Positions 1 to 10,614 of a DNA stretch of 64,000 nt are shown here, one piece after another. The DNA lies in contig NC_134357.1 in the NCBI RefSeq assembly GCF_048569485.1, positions 108,670,744-108,734,743 of the forward strand, read 5' to 3'. Below the pieces are notes generated by a model. That model did not search any database. It worked only from the letters and a program-made list of their open reading frames with translations, and had not been told where the DNA came from. This stretch comes from Anomaloglossus baeobatrachus. Its lineage: Eukaryota > Chordata > Amphibia > Anura > Aromobatidae. Position 1 is the first letter of the stretch; every line of letters starts with the position of its first letter. Both the position numbers and the translations under genes were made by a program.

Positions 1-17
1 GTTCTAGTGGGCTATTA

Positions 18-1262
18 TTGCCTTTGCCTGTACCTAAGAAACCTTGGACGCACATCTCTATGGATTTTATTTCAGAGCTTCCCGTCTCTCAGAAAATGAC
101 TGTGATTTGGGTGATCTGTGACAGATTCTCCAAGATGGTCCACTTGGTTCCCCTATCTAAGTTGCCGTCTTCATCAGAGTTGGTGCCTTTGTTTTTGCAA
201 CATGTTGTCCGTTTGCATGGTATTCCCGAAAACATTGTTTCTGACAGAGGGCTGCAGTTTGTATCCAGGTTTTGGAGGATTTTTTGCTCCAAATTGGGTG
301 TTCAGCTGTCTTTCTCCTCGGCGTTTCATCCTCAGACCAACGGTCAGACTGAAAGGGCTAACCAGACCCTGGAGACCTATTTACGGTGTTTTGATTCTGC
401 GGATCAGGATGACTGGGTTTCGTTTTTGCCTTTGGCTGAATTTGCCCTTAACAATAGAGCTAGCTCTACCACGTTGGTGTCCCCCTTTTTCTGCAATTTT
501 GGGTATCACCCTAGGTTCCTCTCAGGGCAGCTTGAGGCGTCTGACTGTCCGGGGGTGGATTCGGTGGTCGACAGAATGCAGCAGATTTGGGGGCAGGTAG
601 TGGATAAATTGTTTCAGTCCCAAGAAACTGCCCAAAAGTTTGCCAACCGGCGTCGGACTGTTGGTCCCCGGTTTAAAGTAGGGGACATGGTGTGGTTGTC
701 CTCTAAAAATATTCCTATGAGAGTTCCGTCTCCTAAATTTAAGCCCAGATTTATTGGACCTTATAAGATTTTGGAGAATATTAATCCTGTATCTTTCCGT
801 TTGACTCTGCCTGCGTCATTTAAGATTCAGAATGTCTTCCATAAGTCCTTGTTGAAGAAACATGTGGAGCCAGCAGTTCCTGCAGCAGCGCCTCCTGACC
901 CTGTTTTGGTACAAGGGGATCTGGAGTATGAGGTTGAAAAAATTCTGGATTCCCGTCGCAGTAGGCGTCAGCTTCAGTACCTTGTGAAATGGAAGGGTTA
1001 TGGCCAGGAGGATAACTCTTGGGTTGTGGCTTCTGACATTCATGCGGACAGGTTGGTTCGCGCCTTCCATCATGCTCATCCCGAGCGACCCGGTGGCGTG
1101 GGTGAGGGTTCGGTGACCCCTCCTCAAGGGGGAGGTACTGATGTGAATGTTAGTTATGTCTTGGCTGCTGGGAGGCTCCCTCTGGTGGCCAGGAAGGGTT
1201 TGGACAGAGACCAGGTGGGTTGTGCAGTGGGTGTTTCCTTTCCTAACTCTCTGCTTATTTAA
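18..1262 (+). CDS. Ty3 integrase C-terminal half plus chromodomain
   Basis: The polypeptide starts inside the integrase catalytic core. The three acidic positions fall in MDFISELP, NIVSDRG and the HPQTNGQTER context. A GPY/F-like segment (FIGPYKILENI) follows, then a chromodomain of about 50 residues beginning YEVEKILDSR with the aromatic YLVKWKGY and NSWV blocks. Chromodomains in this position are known to bind histone marks and steer insertion. The true start of pol is upstream of the window, so the first Met here is only the first in frame. Confidence 0.88.
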   Translation: MPLPVPKKPWTHISMDFISELPVSQKMTVIWVICDRFSKMVHLVPLSKLPSSSELVPLFLQHVVRLHGIPENIVSDRGLQFVSRFWRIFCSKLGVQLSFSSAFHPQTNGQTERANQTLETYLRCFDSADQDDWVSFLPLAEFALNNRASSTTLVSPFFCNFGYHPRFLSGQLEASDCPGVDSVVDRMQQIWGQVVDKLFQSQETAQKFANRRRTVGPRFKVGDMVWLSSKNIPMRVPSPKFKPRFIGPYKILENINPVSFRLTLPASFKIQNVFHKSLLKKHVEPAVPAAAPPDPVLVQGDLEYEVEKILDSRRSRRQLQYLVKWKGYGQEDNSWVVASDIHADRLVRAFHHAHPERPGGVGEGSVTPPQGGGTDVNVSYVLAAGRLPLVARKGLDRDQVGCAVGVSFPNSLLI

Positions 1263-2018
1263 GTCCTGGTCTGATTGCAGGCTGTTGCCGGATGTCAGTT
1301 GTTCTTTGTATCTCCAGCCTGCTTAATCCTGCTCTACATTTCATCCACTCCAGATAAGTTCTTGTTCTTTATTTATTGCCTGGTTCTTTTGCTTATCTGG
1401 TTTTGTCATTTGTTGTGGTTGGTTTCAGTTTATTTCCTTCCAGGGATTTTCCCCCTCAGTGGATTGTTGAGGAACTCCCTGCAGTTCTGTGTGGAGTTTA
1501 GCTCCTTTGGGTCCATGTGTTTATGGCTTGTTGAATTTGTTATAATTCTTGTTTTCTGTTCATTGGTATGACAAGGGCACCTGGTATAGGACGGAGTTCA
1601 GATCGAGCGATCTGAGGGCCTTTTTGTACTATCAGGAAGTTGGTATTTTGCAGGGTTTTTCTCTGGCTACCATCAGTCCCTTTCCTGTCCTTTCCTATTT
1701 TAGTCAGTGGGGGCCTCACCTTTTGCTAATCCTGTCATCTACCTGTGTATTGTGTTTTTCCTATATCACCGCAGTCTTTGAATGTGGGGGGCTTGCTATT
1801 CTTGTTTATTTTCTGAGGCAGAGAGTTATTCATCTTTCCTACCTTTAGGATAGTTAGTTCTCCGGCTGGGTTCGCGGTGCACAGCATGTTAGTTCACACC
1901 TCGGCTACTTCTAGTTGTGTTGGTTAGTAAGGGGATGGCGGCCAGATTAGTTGCCAAGGCTCTTGTCACCTTTTTGCCAATGATTTGTGGTGATCTTCCA
2001 TGGTTCCGGATCATAACA
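1139..2018 (+). repeat. Probable right LTR of the Ty3 chromovirus
   Basis: It follows the end of pol and a polypurine tract (GGGGGAGG near 1129-1136). It starts TG and ends CA just before PLE sequence begins. It is about 880 bp, T-rich, with no coding potential of its own. Boundaries are approximate because the partner LTR is not in the window. Confidence 0.5.
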
Positions 2019-2085
2019 CCCAACACTTTTTGCAGATAACCAGTAGTATTGTTCCAAATATGAAAGCATACTCAACAAATGCTCC

Positions 2086-2526
2086 ATGGATACTGTGATA
2101 TTGACCATAGAATATTTGCATAAGGAAATAGAAGACACCAGTCTGAAAATAAGCTCCATAGAAGAACAACTTACAAATACCCTTCCCAACACTGAGTGGG
2201 AAAGGATCAGATCCAAGACAAGGGAAACAATCGATGAGTTCCAGAAGAGCCGACAAACCAGAAAAAGAATTAAATTCATCAGGGACCAGGACGATTACAC
2301 CAATAACCGTGTATACAGATGGCGCTCTACAGAGGACTCACCCAGATACCGCACGCGGTCAAATCGGTACTCAACTTCTTCAGGTTCGGACACGGAACAG
2401 TACTCCACACGCCCTACTCATTTTTTAGGACCCAGACAGGGCCCAAAAGGAAAACGAGGCGGAGCAAGAGGAGGCAACACAGGGGCGACAATGTCATATC
2501 AGGTTCAGACACGCTCACAGGTATGA
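2086..2526 (+). pseudogene. PLE N-terminal segment
   Basis: The reading frame (146 aa) begins with a heptad-like acidic/hydrophobic stretch (residues 1-40, ISSIEEQLTNTL). It becomes very basic and Arg/Gly/Ser-rich (residues 60-135, KGKRGGARGG), as expected for a nucleic-acid-binding N-terminus. The conserved PLE block that normally follows (NVLQKGLSFCPTP) is visible just downstream near 2575-2625 in another frame. The reading frame is therefore disturbed between here and the RT. Confidence 0.6.
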
Positions 2527-2756
2527 CGAATCTTGTATATAATATATCATCTTATAATTTGTCTCCTGTAGAAATTAATGTATTACAAAAGGGATTGTCT
2601 TTTTGTCCTACACCTAGGTTCAACACATTTTTATTAGACTAGAAATTAAAACGATTTTATAGGACTCTCAGACTTAAGGCGCACTTTCTGACCAAAGAAG
2701 GGGTATCATCCTCACAAACACCTGTCACATCAGGGGATTGTTTTTCCCTACAGGCA

Positions 2757-3773
2757 TTGAACCTGAAAATCCCAAGCTCCTTTAATCCACCGAAGTTTTA
2801 CCATCCTATTGAGACATACATCTCCCTAGTATCTGATGATGTCGATAAGACTATTAGATCTATTGAACAGGGTGATTTTAAGATCAAACAGAATATAACG
2901 ACTGAAGAGGGCAGGGCCATACAAAATCTGAAACGTAATTCATCGATCATTATTAAATCTGCGGACAAAGGCGGGGCGATAGTGGTCACGGATAAATCAT
3001 ATTACTTGTCAGAGATCCACAGACAATTAGGGGATGTAGCTACTTATCAACCCATTTCCAGAGATCCCACTTCACGTATTCAAACGTTGATTAAGGAGAA
3101 AGTCGATTTCCATTTAGACCAACAGACAATTGATAATAAATTAGCTGAATATCTGATTAAATCTCACCCTATTGTTCCAGTTTTTTATGTTTTGCCCAAA
3201 ATTCACAAGAACTTACAGACACCGCCGGGCCGTCCCATTGTTGCGTCGACGGAGTCCATTCTGTCACCTTTAGCCATCACGGTAGAGAGAATCATGACCC
3301 CCCTTGTCCCTCAGATTCCAGCTTATATCAAAGATACCTCAGACTTTTTGACCCATCTACGAGAACTCAATTCAGTTCCACCAGGTAGTTTACTGGTAAC
3401 TTTTGACGTCAATTCCCTTTACTCCAGTATAGAACATCAAGACGGACTATTGGCAGTAGATTGGTTCCTCAATAAGTACAGTACTCATACTCCCGCACAA
3501 AACTCCCTATGTATTGACCTACTCCAGGCAGTCTTAGAAAACAATTTTTTCCTTTTTCAAGATCAGTTTTTTCTACAAAAGAGGGGCACAGCTATGGGGT
3601 CTAATCTAGCACCACCCTACGCCAACGTATACATGGCGCATTTTGAGGAGACCAATGTATTTTGTCACCCTCTTTGGCTTCAATATGCCGTTACATGGAA
3701 GAGGTACATAGATGATGTTTTCATTTTTTGGCAAGGAGATTCTGACTCCCTCAACCGCATTTTCATGATCTGA
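2757..3773 (+). pseudogene. PLE reverse transcriptase
   Basis: This holds the reverse transcriptase fingers and palm of a PLE. Diagnostic blocks in order: KSADKGGAIVV (about residue 68), VLPKIHKN, PPGRPIVAS, FDVNSLYSSI with the first catalytic Asp, GTAMGSNLAPPYAN, and RYIDDVFIFW with the catalytic Asp pair (about residue 314). The thumb continues past 3778 in another frame (INFLDTLVE, STDLYVKPT), and linker residues such as LRHWPLL near 4170-4200 lead to the endonuclease. The KSADKGGA and LPKIHK blocks separate PLEs from LINEs and LTR elements. Confidence 0.88.
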
Positions 3774-4374
3774 ACACTCTTAGACCAGGACTAACATTTA
3801 CTATGCACTCAGATATACAGAGCATTAACTTCTTAGATACACTGGTGGAAATATCTTCAGAAGGTCATATAAGTACAGATTTGTATGTAAAACCAACATA
3901 GGAATAATCTTTTACACTATTCAAGTTGTCATCCATCTCATATCAAAAAATCACTACCGATCTCTCAACATCTAAGAGTGCAGAGGATAGGCTCAGATCC
4001 AGGACGACGGGATGTCAGAACACAAGAAATGAGTCATAAGTTTATTTCTAGAGGGTACCCTACCGACATAGCTAATAATTCCAGGTCTCGCCACTCACAC
4101 ACCACACGGAGTAAGGCCCCCAGAGTAGCTTGTGTCAATACTTACCATCCTTTTTCACCACTCATTAAAAATATTGTCTTAAGACATTGGCCCCTCCTAA
4201 GCACGGCTTACCCATCCATACAAGAATTCTCGGAACCCCCTCTATTTTGTAATAAACGACCCAAAAACCTGAAAGACAGTCTGGTCCGGGCAGATGTAGG
4301 TTCGGACAAAATTCTTCCACTGCAAACATTTCTTAGTACCCCCAAAACAAGGTAACTTTCCTTGCTTACGGTGC

Positions 4375-4785
4375 TTGCAATGTAACAATCTCACCCGTTG
4401 GGACTCTTTTACCCACCCCCTTTCTGGTAAAGTTTTTCCCATACGTGAATTTTTCACATGTGATTCTACATACGTTATTTATCTGATTAAATGCCCCTGC
4501 GGTCTCGGATATGTTGGGGAGACTACCCAACATATCCGAGACCGCATTAGCAAGCACAAATCCACCATACGTTGCAAGCAAACGTTACTCCCCATTCCAC
4601 ACCACTTCATTTCCCAGAATCATACATTAGCCCAACTCAGGTATCAAATAATTGAGCATGTACCCCCCATTAGGCGAGGTGGCAATAGAATCCAGAAACT
4701 GAAAGAAAGAGAGGCGTATTGGATTCATACTTTGAGGACCCTCGAACCTAGGGGCCTTAAAAGGGAGTATGAGGTATTTCATTAA
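4375..4785 (+). pseudogene. PLE GIY-YIG endonuclease domain
   Basis: This is the target-nicking endonuclease at the C-terminus of canonical PLEs. It shows VIYLIKCPCGLGYVGET (the GIY...YIG pair as VIY/YVG), the Arg-containing helix IRDRISKHKS and the catalytic Glu in LKEREAYWIH. Cysteines upstream (CLRCLQCNN) match the CCHH-type motif typical of animal PLEs. The frame closes at a stop after REYEVFH. It is a domain of the same ancestral protein as the RT at 2757, not a separate gene. Confidence 0.88.
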
Positions 4786-5149
4786 ACAATATTTGTCAAA
4801 ATCTGTATTGTAATCTGTTGGTCTTTTTGTTCTCTTATCCGTTCTCTACAGACACAGATTGAAATTCTTGATAGGTGGTATATGATATATTATAACTATC
4901 ACACAATCTTATATGTGTATAGTGGCTATATTACCAAATGAAACTATACAGACATTATTATACATTCTAAAATTTAATTATTTTGTCCTTAGGCTTCGCT
5001 TCCCACTTGAGTCTGCATATGTCTGGCACCTAAGTGATTCACGAACCCACAGCCTTGCACCGATCACGGACCATCTATTGGCACCATCAGCACGATGCAC
5101 CATTCCCTGCATGGATCAGATCACCTTCTCCAGATTTCTATTACATGTG

Positions 5150-5800
5150 GGATCTGCCTTCTGCGCATGCGCCGTCCGGGTGACTGGCGGGGCATGCGCG
5201 TGATGTACTCCCATCCATAGCACGGCCTCCACTGATGTAGTGAGTGGACTGCCTGCTGCGCATGTGCCGCCTGGGGGACCGGGCGACGCATGCGTGGGAT
5301 GCGTCCCTTGCAGTACCTGTATGTCTTTAAATATCGTGGGTGGTTTGCCTTCTGCGCATGCGCCGCCCGGGTGACTGGCGGGGCATGCGCGTGATGCACT
5401 CCCATCCATAGCACGGCCTCCACTGATGTAGTGAGTGGAATGCCTGCTGCGCATGCGCCGCCTGGGGGACCGGGCGACGCATGAGCGGGATGCGTCCCTT
5501 GCAGTACCTGTATGTCTTTAAGTATCGTGGGTGGTTTGCCTTCTGCGCATGCGTCGCCGGACGCCTGGTGGCGCATGCGCGGGATGCATTCCCTTCCACA
5601 ACACGGCCCTCACCAGCACTGTGTGTGGACTGCGTACTGCGCGTGCGCCGCCTGGGGGTCCGGGCGGCGCGTGCGCGGTGTGCGTCCCCTACAGCGTCAT
5701 CACCTTGACACTTTGGCACTGCCTTTTGCGCATGCGCTTCCTGTGTCACCGGTGGCGCATGCGCAGGATGCGTCCCACGCCTCGTTTTCACAGGGCTCAC
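5150..5800. repeat. CpG-rich tandem array, about 192-bp period, rich in GCGCATGCGC
   Basis: Three clear units start near 5151, 5343 and 5535, each opening with the same CCTTCTGCGCATGCG block; a diverged fourth start lies near 5728. Each unit carries several GCGCATGCGC-type palindromes, the consensus of the NRF1 factor. Units 1 and 2 are almost identical and later units drift. The array lies in the PLE right region just before a TATA-like box. Long reading frames here on both strands are a by-product of the CpG-rich repeat. Confidence 0.85.
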
Positions 5801-5838
5801 AACCAGGAAATAGACATTTGGGCGGCATGCCCTTACAC

Positions 5839-5846
5839 TATTTAAA
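5839..5846 (+). promoter_or_regulatory. TATA-like box downstream of the NRF1-motif array
   Basis: TATTTAAA stands alone in GC-poor sequence about 40 bp after the last GCGCATGCGC cluster. Array, TATA-like box, then untranslated sequence up to the hammerhead-like motif is what a PLE pseudo-LTR promoter would look like. No transcription evidence is available. Confidence 0.35.
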
Positions 5847-5899
5847 TGCAGCGCAGCCTAACACACCTGTCACTCCCAGGCACCTTCACACCCTTACAC

Positions 5900-7140
5900 C
5901 ACGAGGAGCACCTATAAAGGTATGCACATTGATCAGGAACCTTACCAGGATGATAGAATATCATGGTATGCCATTAGGCTTTTGATCTTCTCTTTAGTCT
6001 TATACCCCAGGTCTCAGAGAATACACTAGAGGGTATTTCCTGTTACTTGCACCCACGTGGTAAGCATCGCCTTATATTGACCTCATGACTTTCACTGGGA
6101 TCTTCCTAACTGTGCATTTATCCCTCTGCTCATTGCATACCCTTCACTTGTATTCCCACTATCCCTCCCTTTTTTATACAGGTGTTCATGTTTACATACC
6201 TGACTGGGTTTTTCCCATTACCTTACAAGCATGTCCCTGATCTGAAATAGGTGATGATAACCAGTTTACTCTTTCATACACATCAGTTGGTAATATGGCA
6301 CTGCACTTGACCTGCCCTATGTCTAAATGATACCTATTGTAACACTGTATGTTATAGACTGCAAGTTGTACAGGTTGGAGGTAGCAGATTGCCTAGCACC
6401 TAGGACATCCCTAAAAAAACTCAGTCCCTCCTACATAAGATGAAGGCCCAGGTGACTCTGTGAGTCCTGTCTTCTAAGGACTGTTTGGTAAATACCATCA
6501 TTTTTTCATTTTTTTATTGTATTATACCACCGGATCATGTTCCTCTTTTACTTTAACATGGAATTCCCAAATATGGGACTTTATTTAACATTAATTCATG
6601 TTCAATTTGTCATACAGTTCAGATATAGAGTGAATGGGAGAACCATTTGAACTCAATATATTCATACGAGGATACTAAGGTATCTATACTTGACACTTAT
6701 TGTCATACTAATTTATTCAGTTGGTAGTCATATGACCATTTCTCCAGAGGACTTTTTCCTCCATGTATGTTACTTATCACCTTCTATTATCTTTTTACTC
6801 CAGGCTCCTTAGTAGTGGTGAAATTCTTTCTAGATTAACGCTACAGGTCGTTTCATATGACACACAATTTCCTACAACTTACTAAGGTTTGTGTTTCATA
6901 CATTCATGACTCCTCCTTGTTGTATAGTATAAACATATCTTCACCTTTGTGAAATAGGTCGATATGTTGAAAGATAAATGTTCAAAACCTATCTACATTG
7001 TGTTATCGTGTACAAACTTTTTGTAATCCCTGTTTTTCTCCACTTTTTATGGTATTATTTATAAACACTACCATTGTGATGGAACAATGTACATTGCTTC
7101 GACGTATTTTTATTTGTTCTTTATGTTGTTTCTGTATATC
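5900..7140. other. AT-rich noncoding part of the PLE right region
   Basis: No coding potential, tandem repeat or terminal inverted repeat was found here. It is AT-rich single-copy-looking sequence between the TATA-like box and the hammerhead-like motif, best read as the untranslated leader or pseudo-LTR body of the PLE. Confidence 0.4.
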
Positions 7141-7146
7141 TCAGTC

Positions 7147-7182
7147 CTTGAAGAAAGCCAAAATTGTGACCGAAACGTTGGA
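7147..7182 (+). ncRNA. Degenerate hammerhead-like motif at PLE 3' end
   Basis: TTGAAGA is followed about 17 nt later by CGAAACG. This is the spacing of the hammerhead core (CUGANGA - stem II - GAAA) that PLEs carry in their pseudo-LTRs. Stem II pairs poorly here and the first core base is T rather than C, so self-cleavage is doubtful. Position at the PLE end supports homology. Confidence 0.4.
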
Positions 7183-7357
7183 CTTGTATAGTTTTTTTGA
7201 TATCCTCACAAGAAAAACACAATAAAAATTCTTAGAAAAAGACCATTGCCATTCATTTAATAGTGTGCCGGATTTTTTCTTGCTGGACTCTTTCTTTTTC
7301 CGAGCACCTGATTTATTTCTAAGAGTGAGCCGGACCTTACTATTTTGTCAACTCTAT

Positions 7358-7607
7358 GACTGCAGACCTGTGAATCCTCCCAGCGCACTAATGGTGGTCA
7401 AAAATGTGATATGCAGACTCCCAGTCAAAACTCGTCTAGTGGGTATGGCCTCACTTAATGCACTTGTATTGAGCGAGGTGGCACCTCCTAGACGGGTTCT
7501 AGCTTGAACTCTGCATATCGCATACTTGACCGCCTTTCCAGGCCAGACAGCAGAGAATCCTCGTAGTACACAGTTAGTGCACTGGGAGGATTCACAAATC
7601 TGCAGTC
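7358..7607. mobile_element. Palindromic MITE, about 250 bp
   Basis: The left end (GACTGCAGACCTGTGAATCC) is matched as a near-perfect inverted copy at the right end, with about 30 bp of terminal pairing. Inner blocks (GATATGCAGA, CGTCTAG) also pair across the centre, so most of the element can fold. It has no coding potential. The family is not recognised and no clean target duplication was seen. Confidence 0.7.
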
Positions 7608-7843
7608 ACACAGTGAATGCAGACTTGTCATTCTATACTAGACAACCCCTTTAACATTTGCTTCAAAATCTATTTTTTAAAATGCAAATGAGGGGGTTTT
7701 GGTGCACCCTTGGCGTGACCTATGCCTTGGTGCACTCGTATATTTGCATATGAAAGCCAGTCCTATGTGTTGATTGACAGCGCTCACATAGTAAGAGCGG
7801 TAAAAATCAGACATACAAGCTGATATTAGACAGCACTCACTGT
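7608..7843. other. Unclassified repeat-like sequence left of the hAT
   Basis: No gene or terminal repeat was recognised. Phrases such as GGTGCACC and CATTTGCAT reappear right of the hAT near 18700-18770 in inverted orientation. The hAT therefore appears to have landed inside an older palindromic repeat, its two halves now at 7677-7843 and about 18632-18790. Confidence 0.4.
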
Positions 7844-7856
7844 TAGAGATGAGCCA

Positions 7857-7960
7857 CCCCCCTCGAGTTCGAGTTTGGTTCGGTTTGTCGAACGGTGCCC
7901 CGTTCGACGAGCCGCTCGACGAGCCATTCGACGAACCTCTCGAACCTCTCGAACCCCATT
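7857..7960. repeat. Left subterminal TCGA-motif cluster of the hAT
   Basis: About ten copies of GTTCGA/TCGAAC or TCGACGA-type words lie within 100 bp of the left terminus, in both orientations. The right terminus has a matching cluster. In hAT elements such subterminal repeats are the known transposase binding sites; that role here is inferred. Confidence 0.65.
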
Positions 7961-8154
7961 GAAAACAATGGGAGGCAATCACAAACACATAAAAACACCT
8001 GAAAAATCCTACAAAGTTGTCCAAAAGGTGCCAAACAACTCACAAGACAACACAAACACATGGGAAAGTGACAAGGACAAATACCCATGCGAAAACTAAA
8101 TAGCTGGACAAGGAAAAAGAGAAGGAGACACAGATATAGGTATGGCATGCCCTT

Positions 8155-8540
8155 CTAAAGTCATGTAAAACACAGCAAGGGGACTCCAAGCAGAGTCTCC
8201 CTTTTTTCCAAAAATTGGGCCACACAGACACCCCTTCAGTGGCAGCACTTGTGCCCCAGTTGTACACTTCAGAGGTAGATTTGCATCAAGCACATTCCAA
8301 AATACGCCAGCCTTAACCGTCCCCAGAATGACATCAGGGTAGGTAGCAAAGTCTTTGCTGATCCCAGATCTGTTCATCTTGGATCATTTTTAAAAACACA
8401 GCGAGGGTTACTCCAAGCGGACTCCCCCTTTTTTCTAAAAATTGGGCCCCACAGACACCACTTCAGTGGCATCACTTGTGACCTAGTTGCAAACTTGACA
8501 GGTCCATTTGCATCAAGCACATTCCAAATCCACAAGCATT
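8155..8540 (-). repeat. Two-unit tandem repeat in hAT 3' untranslated region
   Basis: Two units of about 230 bp share AAAACACAGC, TTTTTTCCAAAAATTGGGCC-like and CATCAAGCACATTCCAAA blocks (near 8168-8310 and 8396-8530). Read on the minus strand they follow the transposase stop. The second unit overlaps the end of the coding frame. Confidence 0.65.
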
Positions 8541-9400
8541 TACTCTCCCCAGGATGACACAGGGGTAGTAAATTCCTTGTGGATCCATGACTTGTTCATT
8601 TTGATGAACGTTAGTCTGTCCACATTGTCACTGGACAAACACGTGCGCTTATCTGTCAGCACACACCCAGCAGCACTGAAGACATGTTCAGAGACAACGC
8701 TGGCAGCTGGACACGACAATATCTCCAAGGCGTAAGTGGAGAGCTCAGGCCATTTTTCAAGATTTGAAGCCCAAAATGAGCAAGGCTCCAGTTGCAAAGT
8801 CATGGCATCGATGTTCGTTTGGAGATACTCCTGTATCATCCTCTGCAGCCGTTGACTATGTGTCAGACTTCTTGTCTCTGGTGGCCTTGCAAAGGATGGT
8901 CTAAAAAAATTATGAAACAATTCAATAAAATTGCTGTTACCAGCACCAGATACGGTGCTACTGGTACGGTTAGACTGTTGATGACGAGACCGTCCCATGT
9001 TTGTCACGTTACAACTGGGAGATTCACTCTGTGCACCACTGGGGTTTGGTGGAAAAGCCGAGCTAAGATCGAGTAACAGCTTCTGCTGATACTCCTGCAT
9101 ACGTGCGTCCTTTTCTATGGCTGGAATTATTTCACAAAATTTGGACTTGTACTGGGGATCTAATAGTGTGGCAACCCAGTAGTCATCATCACTTCTAATT
9201 TTGACAATCCAAGGGTCATATTGTAGGTAGTGCAGCAAGAAGGAGCTCATGTGTCTTGCGCATCCATGCGGACCAAGTCCTTGCTGTGTTTGTGGCATAG
9301 AGGTGCTAACCGTTCTTTCTTCCTCTAACATCTCCCCCCAACCTCTTTCAACTGAAATGTGACCAAAGTCTCCCTCATCCGCTGAGTCTTCCATGTCCAT
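8540..9400 (-). pseudogene. hAT transposase C-terminal part with hATC dimerisation domain
   Basis: A 286-aa open segment. Acidic linker (residues 1-60), then RDDYWVATLLDPQYKSKF-like core sequence, and the hATC block at about 215-275 (LEKWPELSTYALEILSCPAA, VSEHVFSAAG, DNVDRLTFIKMN). The last element is the conserved hAT dimer interface, essential for transposition in characterised family members. It ends at the natural stop. Confidence 0.9.
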
Positions 9401-9546
9401 GGACAGTTCGTCCTCTATTTCTTCATGTTCTCCTGCACCTTCCTCAACCTTTTGCCTGCTACCATGCGCCCTTGTTAATCCCTCTCCCCCATCGTCCCAT
9501 GCCTGCCGCCTTGGTGATGATGAACGTCTGGACCTTGGTGATGTTG

Positions 9547-10614
9547 TTATCCCTTGCGCATATGAATCCTCATGTACTTCCTCCCTTCCTGTTGAACCAC
9601 CCCCCGACTCCGAATAGTGTTTAGCGTGTGCTCCAGCATGAAAATGACTGGAATTGTCATGCTGATAATGGCATTGTCAGCGCTAAACATATTCGTCGCC
9701 ATGTCGAAACTGTGCAGAAGGGTGCATAGGTCCTTGATCTGAGACCACTCCATCAGGGTGGTCTTTCCCACCTCTGCATCTCGTTGGCCCAGGCTATACG
9801 TCATGACATATTGCACTAGTGCTCGGTGGTGCTGCCACAGTCGCTGTAACATGTGGAGAGTCGAATTCCAGCGTGTCGGCACATCGCATTTCAGGCGATG
9901 AACCGGCAGGCCGAAAGACTTCTGGAGCAATGCAAGTCGGTCAGCTGCGGCGGTTGAATGGCGGAAGTGAGCAGACAGTTTTCGTGCTCTGTGCAGAAGG
10001 CCATCTAGGTCGGGATAGTATTGCTGGACAACAAGGTTCAACACGTGAGCCATACAAAGCACGTGTGTCACCTTGCCCAGGCGAAGGGCCGTACCCAGGT
10101 TTGCAGCATTGTCGCACACGGCCTTACTTGGCTGCAGGTTGAGTGGAGACAACCATTTATGAAACTCGGACAGCAGAGCTGACCACAACTCAGCCGCTGT
10201 GTGACTCTTATTTCCAAGACATTTCAAGCTAAAGACCGCCTGATGCCGTTGCACTCTGCTGCCAGCATAGTAAGGAGGTGTGCGTGATTCCTTGTGCGCA
10301 GTTACAACGCTGGTGGCCTGACCAGGCAGGCTTGGGGCGGAGGTGGAGGACCCAGACGAGGTTGAGGAGGCAGAAGGGTTGGATGAACTTATACATACAG
10401 AGAATTGATGCACAAGTCGTGGGGACGGAAAGACTTGTTCAGCAGACCCTTCTCCATCTATCACCATAGTTACCCAGTGCCCAGTCAGCGACATGCAACG
10501 CCTCTGTCCATGCTTACTGGTCCAAGTATCGGTGGTGAAATGCACCCGTTCACACACAGAGTTTCTCAAGGAAGCGGTGATGTTGTGTGCGACATGCTGG
10601 TGTAGTGCAGGCAC
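9547..10614 (-). pseudogene. hAT transposase catalytic core segment
   Basis: A 355-aa segment with FTTDTWTSKHG near the start (the first catalytic Asp region of hAT RNase H-like folds), CDNAANLGTALRLG and CMAHVLNLVVQQ (conserved Cys-x2-His region), and CDVPTRWNSTLHMLQRL (the typical TRWNS motif). A Ser-rich insert lies at about 75-100. The C-terminal end runs off frame into the segment at 8540-9400. Confidence 0.9.

Larger units (their letters stand above)
1..2018 (+). mobile_element. Ty3/Gypsy chromovirus, 3' part with right LTR (fossil)
   Basis: The window opens inside the integrase of a Ty3-type LTR retrotransposon and runs through a chromodomain, a purine-rich tract near 1125-1136 and a probable right LTR. 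The left part of the element lies outside the window, so neither the left LTR nor a target duplication can be checked. The chromodomain places it among the chromoviruses, a Ty3 branch common in fish and amphibians. The visible coding part reads openly to its end, which suggests a fairly young copy. Clade is inferred from domain order only. Confidence 0.85.
2030..7225 (+). mobile_element. Penelope-like element (RT plus GIY-YIG) with right pseudo-LTR region
   Basis: A plus-strand PLE immediately follows the Ty3 LTR. Order: a charged N-terminal segment, reverse transcriptase, linker, GIY-YIG endonuclease, then about 2.4 kb of noncoding sequence. That noncoding part holds a CpG-rich tandem array (5150-5800), a TATA-like box (5839) and a hammerhead-like motif (7147). 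PLE copies are known to sit in partial head-to-tail arrangements in which a pseudo-LTR carrying promoter and hammerhead follows the coding part; the layout fits that. The coding part is spread over several frames, so this copy is inactive. Ends are approximate. Confidence 0.8.

Noticed and set aside
5116-5985. Several overlapping 100-157 aa frames on both strands
   Set aside because: They coincide with the 192-bp CpG-rich array; the repeated Ala/His/Arg peptide pattern follows the DNA repeat, not a protein family.
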